A DNA stretch of 9,175 bases, from positions 1-9,175 of the forward strand of contig CAIPMZ010000038.1 in the NCBI GenBank assembly GCA_903866285.1, given 5' to 3'. The first letter of the stretch is position 1; every line of letters begins with the position of its first letter. The translations under genes and the position numbers were made by a program. Below are positions 1-4,961 of the stretch, piece by piece. This stretch comes from an uncultured bacterium. Its GTDB lineage: Bacteria > Patescibacteriota > Minisyncoccia > Moranbacterales > GWC2-37-73. The notes under the pieces were generated by a model. It was not told the DNA's origin and searched no databases. It saw only the letters and a list, made by a program, of their open reading frames with translations.

Positions 1-68
1 GCGACAATGAATATGCCACTTTAATGCAAGTAAAAAAGAAAGAATTGTTTAATAATTTTAAAAAATAG
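1..68 (+). CDS. C-terminal end of an unidentified protein (partial)
   Basis: Reading in the third frame from base 3, an open frame runs off the left edge and stops at a TAG at 66-68. It encodes 21 residues ending in KKELFNNFKK, a lysine-rich tail typical of the end of a small basic protein. The other two forward frames stop within the first 24 bases. Too little is present to name a family, and a chance open frame is possible. It is followed by about 60 bases of spacer and then the tRNA-Ala gene. Confidence 0.35.
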   Translation, partial: DNEYATLMQVKKKELFNNFKK

Positions 69-90
69 GTCTATTTAGGAAAATCGCCCT

Positions 91-119
91 TTAAGCTCAT
101 AAGAGGATTGGAATATACT
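91..119 (+). promoter_or_regulatory. Candidate sigma-70 promoter for tRNA-Ala / tRNA-Arg / cca
   Basis: A good -10 element, TATACT, lies at 114-119, with a weak -35 (TTAAGC, 91-96) 17 bases upstream. Transcription would start near 126, a few bases before the first base of tRNA-Ala at 133, a normal distance for a tRNA operon. Nothing between here and cca looks like a terminator, so both tRNAs and cca may be one transcript. The -35 matches only about half of the consensus. Confidence 0.4.
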
Positions 120-132
120 GGATACTCTTATT

Positions 133-203
133 GGGCCCATAGTATAGCGGTAGAACGGATCCATGGCATGGATCAAATCGGGGTTCGACTCCCCGTGGGT
201 CCA
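133..203 (+). tRNA. tRNA-Ala(GGC)
   Basis: The cloverleaf closes with acceptor GGGCCCA (133-139) against TGGGTCC (196-202) and discriminator A203. The third acceptor pair is G135-T200, the G3:U70 wobble that is the main identity element for alanyl-tRNA synthetase. The anticodon stem GATCC/GGATC encloses loop ATGGCAT with anticodon GGC at 165-167. The T arm is CGGGG-TTCGACT-CCCCG. The D stem has one A-A mismatch. The CCA tail is not encoded: the discriminator is followed by CA and then spacer. It is the first gene of the tRNA-Ala / tRNA-Arg / cca group. Confidence 0.93.
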
Positions 204-227
204 CATTTATATTATAAATTAAATTTT

Positions 228-299
228 GCGCTTGTAGCTCAATGGATAGAGCTGATCCGTCCTAAGGATAAAATGTAGGTTCGATTCCTGCCAAGCGCA
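228..299 (+). tRNA. tRNA-Arg(CCT)
   Basis: The acceptor stem is GCGCTTG (228-234) with CAAGCGC (292-298), discriminator A299. The D arm is GCTC-AATGGATA-GAGC. The anticodon loop GTCCTAA carries CCT at 261-263, reading AGG. The first pair of the anticodon stem is a G254-A270 mismatch; the other four are Watson-Crick. The CCA tail is not encoded. The gene ends 13 bases before the cca start codon. Confidence 0.92.
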
Positions 300-312
300 C
301 AACTCTAGGCTT

Positions 313-1836
313 ATGTTAAGTAAAATTCCTCAGTCAGTGCTCGAGGTTTTAGAAAAAATTGAAAAAGGTGGCTTTGAGGCATACATCGTAGGTGGGTGTG
401 TGCGTGATTTGCTGTCTAAAAAAGAGCCCAACGATTGGGATTGTGCTACTAATGCCACTCCTCCTCAAATCGTAGAATTATTTCCAGATAGTTTTTACGA
501 AAATGAATTTGGTACAGTTGGGGTTAAGGTCGAGCCATTTTTAAAAGCTAGTGTCCTAAATCCGGCACGAGAGCATGATGTAATTGAGGTAACAACCTAT
601 CGCACTGAGTCCAGTTATTCTGATCGCAGGCGCCCAGACGAAGTTAAATTTGCGCAAACACTCGCTCAAGATTTGGGTCGGAGAGATTTTACGATGAATG
701 CAATAGCTTTGAAAATTACAAATTACAAATTGCAAATTACAAATACAGCTTCGGACGCAAGAAAAAAGAAAGATTGTGAATTTGAAATTGTGGATTTATT
801 TGGTGGGCAGGCGGATATTAAAAACAAAATTATTCGAGCGGTGGGCAAGGCTGACGAAAGATTCAATGAGGATGCGCTTCGGATGATGCGAGCGATTCGT
901 TTTCATGCTCAGTTAAATTTTAAGATTGAAGCGGAAACCTTTGAGGCCTTAAAAAAGAATGCCGGCTTAATTTCGCATGTTGCAAATGAACGAGTGAAAG
1001 ACGAACTGATTAAAATTATTCTTTCAGCTAATCCAGCTGAAGGAATTGACATGCTTCAAAAAACAGGAGTTTTAAAATACATTTTGCCTGAATTGGAAAG
1101 TGGGGTGGGAATTGCTCAAAATAGGCATCACATCTTTACGATTTATCAACATTGTTTAATGTCGCTGAAACATTGTCCGTCCAGGAAACTCGAGGTTCGG
1201 CTGGCAGCTCTTTTCCATGATATTGCGAAACCCCAAACAAAAAGAGGTGAAGGTACTTTCGCTACCTTTTATAGCCATGATCACGTAGGTGCGCGGATTG
1301 TGGAAAAAATGCTTAGAAGGCTGAAATTTTCAACTGAGGTTATTGACAAAGTAGTCCTTTTGGTTGATAATCATATGTTTTATTATAATCCCGAGGAGGT
1401 TGGGGAGAGTAGTGTGCGGAAGTTGATTAAAAAAGTTGGGCTTGAAAATATTAAGGATTTAATTGATTTGCGAGTGGCTGACCGCTTAGGGAGCGGAACG
1501 CCGAAAGCCAAACCTTATAAACTAAGGCACTTAGAATATCTTGTGGAAAAAGTTTCCAAGGATGCAGTTTCAGTTAAGATGCTGAAAATTAATGGCAATG
1601 ATTTGATGAAAGATTTGGGCCTTGCTCCTGGGCCGAAAATTGGGGCAATTTTAGAAGTGCTTTTAGCTGAGGTGATTGAAGAAGCCGAGAAAAACAATCA
1701 AGCTCAACTTTTAAGGCGAGCTAAGGAGTTGGATAGTGAAGATTTGGCGAAGCTACGGGAAATGGCTAAAGAAAAAATTGAAGAAAAAAAGGAAGAAGAT
1801 GACCAGGAAATAAAAGGGAAGTATTGGGTTAGCTAA
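313..1836 (+). CDS. cca: CCA-adding tRNA nucleotidyltransferase with HD domain
   Basis: This enzyme adds or repairs the 3' CCA of tRNAs from CTP and ATP in the cytoplasm. The 507-residue product shows the class II nucleotidyltransferase head: a GGxVRD motif (27-32), the metal-binding pair D41 and D43, RRDFTMNA (123-130) and the base-selecting motif EDALR (186-190). An HD phosphohydrolase-type domain follows at about 276-390, with H280, H302-D303, HDH at 322-324, H354 and D390. The tail (about 455-500) is charged and helical. The only obvious start is ATG 313, 13 bases after tRNA-Arg, with no good Shine-Dalgarno. Residues 134-155 are an insertion made partly from a 7-nt DNA repeat, just after the RRDFTMNA motif. 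A poly(A) polymerase or A-only/CC-only enzyme is a less likely reading, since sequence alone does not separate these. Confidence 0.92.
   Translation: MLSKIPQSVLEVLEKIEKGGFEAYIVGGCVRDLLSKKEPNDWDCATNATPPQIVELFPDSFYENEFGTVGVKVEPFLKASVLNPAREHDVIEVTTYRTESSYSDRRRPDEVKFAQTLAQDLGRRDFTMNAIALKITNYKLQITNTASDARKKKDCEFEIVDLFGGQADIKNKIIRAVGKADERFNEDALRMMRAIRFHAQLNFKIEAETFEALKKNAGLISHVANERVKDELIKIILSANPAEGIDMLQKTGVLKYILPELESGVGIAQNRHHIFTIYQHCLMSLKHCPSRKLEVRLAALFHDIAKPQTKRGEGTFATFYSHDHVGARIVEKMLRRLKFSTEVIDKVVLLVDNHMFYYNPEEVGESSVRKLIKKVGLENIKDLIDLRVADRLGSGTPKAKPYKLRHLEYLVEKVSKDAVSVKMLKINGNDLMKDLGLAPGPKIGAILEVLLAEVIEEAEKNNQAQLLRRAKELDSEDLAKLREMAKEKIEEKKEEDDQEIKGKYWVS
713..746 (+). repeat. 7-nt tandem repeat inside cca
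   Basis: Nearly five head-to-tail copies of AAATTAC (one reads AAATTGC, the last is a shortened AAATAC) sit inside the cca reading frame. The copies are 713-719, 720-726, 727-733, 734-740 and 741-746. Three 7-nt units make seven codons, so the peptide shows a matching periodicity, with ITN occurring at 135-137 and 142-144. Similar AT-rich words appear in the spacers at 4107-4210 and 4930-4958. Confidence 0.85.
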
Positions 1837-1891
1837 CTTTTTTAAGCTTTTTAAGCTCGCAGTTGTTGGTTAATTTAAATAAGACAATATT

Positions 1892-2185
1892 ATGCAAATT
1901 AAAATTGAAGCAATTCAGGAAAATCCGGTTAGTCTGTTGCGAAGGGCGGGGTATACTTTTCAACGTCACGAAAAAGATGAAATGAGTTTCGTCAGGCCCT
2001 TGGCGCGCAGTGGTTATCCACGCTTTCATATGTATGCTCATTTGGAAGGCTCAAGTTTAGTCATAAATTTTCATTTGGATCAAAAGAGAGAAACTTATGG
2101 GGAGGGGACTCGCCATCACGGGGAATACGAAGATGAAGGCGCACTTGCAGTAGAAGCGACGAGAATTCAGCAGCTTTTGAATTAG
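1892..2185 (+). CDS. Small conserved-looking protein of unknown function
   Basis: I do not recognise a named family. The 97-residue product is soluble, with no signal peptide or membrane segment. It has a basic N-terminal part (LLRRAGY at about 15-21), then a strand-rich stretch with YPRFHMYAHL and a hydrophobic-plus-HLDQK segment (about 60-65). A histidine- and acid-rich patch (THHGEYEDEG, preceded by R, near 73-83) comes next, and a short helix ends the protein. The dense His, Tyr, Asp and Glu pattern looks conserved and could bind metal or nucleic acid, but that is inference. The start ATG 1892 has an A/T-rich leader without Shine-Dalgarno. It lies 55 bases after cca, probably on the same transcript, and ends at a TAG. 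Codon use looks like its neighbours, supporting a real gene. Confidence 0.75.
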   Translation: MQIKIEAIQENPVSLLRRAGYTFQRHEKDEMSFVRPLARSGYPRFHMYAHLEGSSLVINFHLDQKRETYGEGTRHHGEYEDEGALAVEATRIQQLLN

Positions 2186-2194
2186 TCTTGCTCG

Positions 2195-2221
2195 AATGGA
2201 GTAAATGGTTTATACTCCATT
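2195..2221 (+). terminator. Hairpin after the small unknown gene
   Basis: AATGGAGTA (2195-2203) pairs perfectly with TACTCCATT (2213-2221) around a 9-nt loop, ten bases after the preceding stop codon. No T-tract follows, only TATTG and then tRNA-Leu four bases later. It could be a weak terminator, a 3'-end stabiliser, or a processing signal ahead of the tRNA. Confidence 0.45.
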
Positions 2222-2225
2222 TATT

Positions 2226-2309
2226 GCCTTGGTGGCGGAATTGGTATACGCGCTAGTCTTAGGAACTAGTTCTCGCAAGGGATTGGGAGTTCGAGTCTCC
2301 CCCAAGGCA
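2226..2309 (+). tRNA. tRNA-Leu(TAG)
   Basis: This is a class II tRNA with a long variable arm. Acceptor GCCTTGG (2226-2232) pairs with CCAAGGC (2302-2308), discriminator A2309. The anticodon stem CTAGT/ACTAG encloses CTTAGGA with anticodon TAG at 2260-2262, reading CUA-type leucine codons. The variable arm runs from 2270 to about 2283. The CCA tail is not encoded. The next gene's ATG begins at 2311, one base after the discriminator and its following C. Confidence 0.94.
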
Positions 2310-2310
2310 C

Positions 2311-3255
2311 ATGCAGAAAATAATTGTCTTAGTTGAAAACGCTGGAAAGCGGATTGATAAATTCCTGGCAGGGGAGTTTTTTTTGTATTCTCGCGGAGAA
2401 ATTGTAGCGAAAATAAAAGAAGGTAGCGTTTTAGTCGGTGGAAAAAAAATAAAGCCCAGTTATCGTTTAGAAGAAGGCAATAAAATTGAGCTGGAGGATT
2501 TTTCGCACCAGCAAAGAAAACTTTTACTGAATGAAAAAATTAAAATAGACCTTATTTTTGAAGATGAAAATATGCTAGTTATTAATAAGCCAGCTGGCTT
2601 GCAAGTTCATCCGAGTGAATATCAGCAGGCTGATACCTTAACAAACGCGCTACTGGCAAAATATCCCGAGCTGATTGATGTGCATGATGACTCCGTTGAA
2701 GCGTATCTGCGACCCGGGATTGTGCATCGTTTAGATAAAGATACTTCTGGCGTAATGGTGGTTGCGAAAAATAAAAAAACGTTTGAGCAATTAAAAAAAC
2801 TTTTTAAAGACAGGGAAATAACTAAAAAATATTTAGCCATCGTTAGCGGAGTAATGGAAAGTAGTAGCGGCCTTATCCAAAAGTCCTTGGCTCGTTCGGT
2901 AGGTTTTAGTAAACAACTTATTGCCAGAGAAAATACAAAAACTAAAGTGCGCGAGGCAGCAACAGCTTATGAGGTTCTACATCAATACGCAGCCCATGCT
3001 TTACTGGAGGTTACGCCGAAAACTGGCCGAATGCATCAGATTAGGGTACACTTAGCCTCAATTGGCAATCCAATCATTGGCGATCTTATTTACGGAAAGA
3101 AAAAAAAGGCTTTAGCTAGTGAAAAAACCGCGCAAAGGCAACTCCTGCATGCGAAAAATCTCACTTTTCAACTAGATGGAAAAAGTTATGATTTTGAGGT
3201 TAAAATGCCAAAAGATTTTGTTGATTTCTTGGCTAAAATAAAAGAAAAAAGATAG
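2311..3255 (+). CDS. RluD-family 23S rRNA/tRNA pseudouridine synthase
   Basis: The product converts specific uridines in rRNA (or tRNA) to pseudouridine. An S4-type RNA-binding domain covers about residues 2-62 (GKRIDKFLA near 12-20, VGGKKIKPSYRL at 42-53). The catalytic domain follows: NKPAGLQVHP (92-101), the signature HRLDKDTSG (139-147) with catalytic Asp142, and the C-terminal motif TGRMHQIRVHLA (238-249) plus GNPIIGD (252-258). At 314 residues it has the usual RluC/RluD length, so it appears intact. The substrate uridine cannot be told from sequence, so I give no RluA/B/C/D letter. The start cannot be moved downstream without cutting the S4 domain, so ATG 2311, beside tRNA-Leu, is well supported. 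The only Shine-Dalgarno-like bases (AAGG, 2304-2307) lie inside the tRNA acceptor stem. Confidence 0.9.
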   Translation: MQKIIVLVENAGKRIDKFLAGEFFLYSRGEIVAKIKEGSVLVGGKKIKPSYRLEEGNKIELEDFSHQQRKLLLNEKIKIDLIFEDENMLVINKPAGLQVHPSEYQQADTLTNALLAKYPELIDVHDDSVEAYLRPGIVHRLDKDTSGVMVVAKNKKTFEQLKKLFKDREITKKYLAIVSGVMESSSGLIQKSLARSVGFSKQLIARENTKTKVREAATAYEVLHQYAAHALLEVTPKTGRMHQIRVHLASIGNPIIGDLIYGKKKKALASEKTAQRQLLHAKNLTFQLDGKSYDFEVKMPKDFVDFLAKIKEKR

Positions 3256-3268
3256 ATAGCGCGGTAGC

Positions 3269-3297
3269 TTGACGGAAAACCTTTTTACTAGTATGAT
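3269..3297 (+). promoter_or_regulatory. Sigma-70 promoter for rplS
   Basis: TTGACG (3269-3274) and TATGAT (3292-3297) are separated by exactly 17 bases, each matching the consensus at five of six positions. This is the best housekeeping promoter in the window. It begins 13 bases after the pseudouridine synthase stop. Transcription from about 3304 would give rplS a leader of some 215 bases. Confidence 0.75.
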
Positions 3298-3303
3298 GGA
3301 AAA

Positions 3304-3519
3304 GCTTTTTAATTTACTTAATGAAGTTTCCTGAAGCCGATTTCGGGCTTGCCTAGCAGTCAGTAAGTGCAAGGACGGGGGATATAATGTTACGCCCAGT
3401 AGTGAGAATTCAAAATTGGTGCAAATATTAGAAAAATTTTAAAAAGCGAACTTAATTTAAGAATAATAGAATTTGTAGGTTTTTTTGAGCAGAGCTCATT
3501 TGAATTTCTACTACTGGGT
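3304..3519 (+). promoter_or_regulatory. Long structured 5' leader of rplS
   Basis: The transcribed spacer can fold into several nested helices. AAGCC/GGCTT (about 3334-3350) is a first hairpin. A 20-position stem then joins 3395-3414 to 3499-3518 with one mismatch (A3405/C3508) and two G-U pairs. Inside it, GCAAAT (3421-3426) pairs with ATTTGT (3471-3476), and TGAGC (3486-3490) with GCTCA (3494-3498). The long stem ends one base before ATG 3520, so it would occupy the ribosome-binding region. Autoregulatory leaders are known for several ribosomal protein genes, including L19 in some bacteria. I cannot match this one to a known class. It might also be a separate small RNA. Confidence 0.55.
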
Positions 3520-3972
3520 ATGAATAATAAATTGATGGAATTTAATAAAAGTCAAAAAACAGCTGAAATGCCTAAATTTAGGGCTGGCGATGTTGTTAAG
3601 GTTTTTCGCAAGATTATTGAAGGTGGAAAAGAACGTATCCAGGTTTTCGAAGGGATGATTATCGCGATTAAGGGAGCTCAAAGTTCGTCTGCAATGATTA
3701 CCGTGCGAAAAGTTTCCAATGGTTTTGGAGTTGAAATTGTGGTACCGGTGCAGTCTCCAAATATTGAAAAAATTGAGCTGCTGAAACGTGCGAAAGTTCG
3801 AAGCTCAAAACTTTATTATGTTCGCGATCGAAGCGCTAAATCACTCAAGATGAAATTTACGGATGCAGCTAAACTTGGGAAGGAAGAAGAGAAAGCGCCA
3901 GTTGTTAAAACAAAAAAAGTTAAAGCCGAAGCGGTAGTTGAGGAGGTAAAGGCAGCAGAGATTGCTGCGTAG
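3520..3972 (+). CDS. rplS: 50S ribosomal protein L19 with extended tail
   Basis: L19 (bL19) sits at the interface of the large and small ribosomal subunits. The core is clear: PKFRAGDVVKVF (18-29), then RIQVFEGMIIAIKG (39-52), ITVRKVSNGFGVE (60-72) and a C-terminal KLYYVRDRSAKS (97-108). The usual protein ends shortly after this point at roughly 115-120 residues. Here a tail of some 35 residues, rich in Lys, Glu, Ala and Val, continues to residue 150. ATG 3520 gives an N-terminus of normal length; ATG 3535 (residue 6) is an alternative. Neither has a Shine-Dalgarno. It has its own promoter and a structured leader, and is followed by the tRNA-Leu(GAG) cluster. Confidence 0.95.
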   Translation: MNNKLMEFNKSQKTAEMPKFRAGDVVKVFRKIIEGGKERIQVFEGMIIAIKGAQSSSAMITVRKVSNGFGVEIVVPVQSPNIEKIELLKRAKVRSSKLYYVRDRSAKSLKMKFTDAAKLGKEEEKAPVVKTKKVKAEAVVEEVKAAEIAA

Positions 3973-4006
3973 TTAAAAGAAAGCTAAGGTAAAAGCCTTT
4001 GGCATT

Positions 4007-4091
4007 GGGCGGATGGCGGAATTTGGTATACGCGCAAGATTGAGGTTCTTGTGGGAGCAATCCCTTGGAGGTTCAAGTCCTCTTTCGCCCA
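4007..4091 (+). tRNA. tRNA-Leu(GAG)
   Basis: Acceptor GGGCGGA (4007-4013) pairs with TTCGCCC (4084-4090), with one G-T wobble and discriminator A4091. The anticodon stem CAAGA/TCTTG encloses TTGAGGT, anticodon GAG at 4042-4044. The long variable arm (about 4052-4066) marks it as class II. The CCA tail is not encoded. It starts 34 bases after the rplS stop and could be read through from the rplS promoter. Confidence 0.93.
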
Positions 4092-4106
4092 CAAGGATTT
4101 AAAATT

Positions 4107-4210
4107 TTTAATTTTCAATTCACAATTTTCATTTAATTTTCAATGAATTAATTTTTTGAAATTTGATCTTTTGGAGTTTATTGGAAATTGGAAATTGGGA
4201 TTTGGAAATT
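4107..4210. repeat. AT-rich degenerate inverted repeat between tRNAs
   Basis: The left half (about 4107-4144) repeats words like ATTTTCAAT three times. The right half (4180-4210) repeats ATTGGAAA and close variants, its reverse complement. The whole can fold into a long imperfect hairpin with a central loop around 4145-4179. No reading frame or clear promoter is visible. Such repeats seem to recur in the AT-rich spacers of this genome. Confidence 0.6.
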
Positions 4211-4229
4211 ACGCGCATAGCGCGATTAA

Positions 4230-4303
4230 GGGTGATTAGCTCAGTTGGCTAGAGCACTTCTCTTACAAAGAAGGGGTCACTGGTTCGAGTCCAGTATCAC
4301 CCA
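4230..4303 (+). tRNA. tRNA-Val(TAC)
   Basis: Acceptor GGGTGAT (4230-4236) pairs perfectly with ATCACCC (4296-4302), discriminator A4303. The anticodon stem CTTCT/AGAAG encloses CTTACAA, anticodon TAC at 4264-4266. The T arm is ACTGG-TTCGAGT-CCAGT. The CCA tail is not encoded. It lies 19 bases before the intron-containing tRNA-Phe, most likely on the same precursor. Confidence 0.95.
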
Positions 4304-4322
4304 CCTGTTTTTGCCACCCATT

Positions 4323-4649
4323 GCCTGGGTAGCTCAGTGGTAGAGCAGAGGATTGAAATTCGATCCACTCCATAGTAATATGGTTTCAAAAAATTGGGTG
4401 AATTCGGGGAAACCTAAGTTTTCGCTTTTAGCGAAAATATGGCAATCCCGAGCCAAGCCTCAGAGAGCTTTGATTCTGAGGAAGGTGTAGAGACTAGCAA
4501 GTGAGCCTCAACAATAATCTTGCATTAGCGCCCAACTTCGCACTCTTTTCTCGGAAAGAACGAAGATGATATAGTCCGATCCTTAGGAAAACCTAAGAAA
4601 AATATACAGGAAAATCCTCGTGTCGTGAGTTCAATTCTCTCCCCAGGCA
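4323..4649 (+). tRNA. tRNA-Phe(GAA) interrupted by a group I intron
   Basis: Exon 1 is 4323-4354 and exon 2 is 4610-4649 if the intron ends at 4609. Joining them gives acceptor GCCTGGG/CCCAGGC (4323-4329 with 4642-4648), D arm GCTC-AGTGGTA-GAGC, and anticodon stem GAGGA (4348-4352) with TCCTC (4615-4619) around loop TTGAAAA. The anticodon GAA comes from the first bases after the 3' splice site, so exon 2 should be read as beginning GAAAATCC. The T stem has one T-T mismatch. Variable loop GTGTC and the sequence around the anticodon match typical bacterial tRNA-Phe closely. The discriminator is A4649 and the CCA tail is not encoded. The tRNA is non-functional unless the intron is removed. Confidence 0.92.
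4355..4609 (+). ncRNA. Group I self-splicing intron, 255 nt, no ORF
   Basis: Exon 1 ends in U33 (4354). P1 forms between GGATT (4350-4354) and GATCC (4362-4366), with the required U-G wobble at the splice site. TTC (4359-4361) can pair with exon 2 GAA as P10. P2 is CCATA-GTAA-TATGG (4370-4383), a GNRA-capped hairpin. P3 joins TTGGGTG (4394-4400) to CGCCCAA (4529-4535), and P4 joins 4403-4408 to 4447-4452. A TTTTCGC/GCGAAAA hairpin (4419-4437) forms P5 and its extension. P6 is CCTCAGA/TCTGAGG (4458-4481), P7 is GACTA (4492-4496) with TAGTC (4572-4576), and P8 is CTTCG/CGAAG (4536-4565). P9 is CTTAGG-AAAA-CCTAAG (4582-4597). An extra GCAAG/CTTGC helix (4497-4523) lies between P7 and P3, where subgroup IA introns carry P7.1. 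The terminal base is G4609. No homing endonuclease is encoded. Confidence 0.93.
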
Positions 4650-4663
4650 CATTGAGCGAAATC

Positions 4664-4761
4664 CCCGCAACTTGTAGCTTGAAACTTGTAACGTAGTGCG
4701 GTATTATTAATTTACGCCGTAAAAAACGTTTCAGCTTTCAAGTTGCAAGTTGCGGGTTTTT
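4664..4761 (+). terminator. 30-bp imperfect palindrome with T-tract between tRNAs
   Basis: CCCGCAACTTG (4664-4674) pairs perfectly with CAAGTTGCGGG (4746-4756). The helix continues inward to 4693/4727 with two mismatches and a few G-T pairs, around a 33-nt loop. Five T residues follow at 4757-4761, so it can work as an intrinsic terminator after tRNA-Phe. The arms are built from repeats of CTTG-containing words (CTTGTAGCTTGAAACTTG), so it may also be a repeat element. If it stops transcription, the next tRNA needs its own promoter, which I cannot identify. Confidence 0.6.
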
Positions 4762-4774
4762 GAAAAGTTTTTAT

Positions 4775-4848
4775 GGGTCCGTAGCTCAGCGGTTAGTAGC
4801 AGGCGGCTCATAACCGCTTGGTCGCTGGTTCGATTCCAGCCGGACCCA
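4775..4848 (+). tRNA. tRNA with CAT anticodon, probably tRNA-Ile2
   Basis: Acceptor GGGTCCG (4775-4781) pairs with CGGACCC (4841-4847), discriminator A4848. The anticodon stem GGCGG/CCGCT encloses CTCATAA, with CAT at 4809-4811. A G1-C72 pair and the absence of three consecutive G-C pairs at the stem base argue against initiator tRNA. The GCAGGCGGCTCATAACCGC core and GGTCGCTGG downstream resemble bacterial tRNA-Ile2, whose C34 is changed to lysidine by TilS, more than elongator Met. This is a judgement from memory of family members, so Met remains possible. The D stem has one mismatch and the CCA tail is not encoded. Confidence 0.85.
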
Positions 4849-4860
4849 CTCTCGGTGAGT

Positions 4861-4894
4861 TAAAAGTTTGTAAAGTTATAAAGTTCATAAAGTG
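4861..4894. repeat. Imperfect tandem repeat TAAAGTT
   Basis: Four head-to-tail copies of a TAAAGTT core (TAAAAGTTTG, TAAAGTTA, TAAAGTTCA, TAAAGTGT) fill the spacer after the CAT tRNA. They carry no coding capacity of their own. An open frame starting at 4892 runs straight through tRNA-Gly and is not a gene. Confidence 0.55.
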
Positions 4895-4920
4895 TTGGTG
4901 TTCGTTTCACTCACGACTTT

Positions 4921-4926
4921 TATAAT
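4921..4926 (+). promoter_or_regulatory. Candidate -10 element for tRNA-Gly
   Basis: TATAAT is a perfect -10 hexamer, 36 bases upstream of tRNA-Gly. The best -35 candidate, TTGGTG (4895-4900), is 20 bases away, which is too far for a strong promoter. Given the surrounding AT-rich sequence, a chance match is possible. Confidence 0.35.
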
Positions 4927-4961
4927 TTTGCATTTTGAGATTTGCATTTTCAATTTGAAAC

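Noticed and set aside
3383..3388. Second promoter at TATAAT inside the rplS leader
   Set aside because: The -10 is perfect, but hexamers at 16-18 bases upstream do not resemble a -35, and no TGn extension is present. The promoter at 3269-3297 is much better.
4355..4609. Homing endonuclease ORF within the intron
   Set aside because: No frame of useful length exists in the 255 bases, and all of it is needed for the predicted helices.
4775..4848. Initiator tRNA-fMet
   Set aside because: Position 1-72 is a G-C pair and the anticodon stem lacks the three consecutive G-C pairs of initiators.
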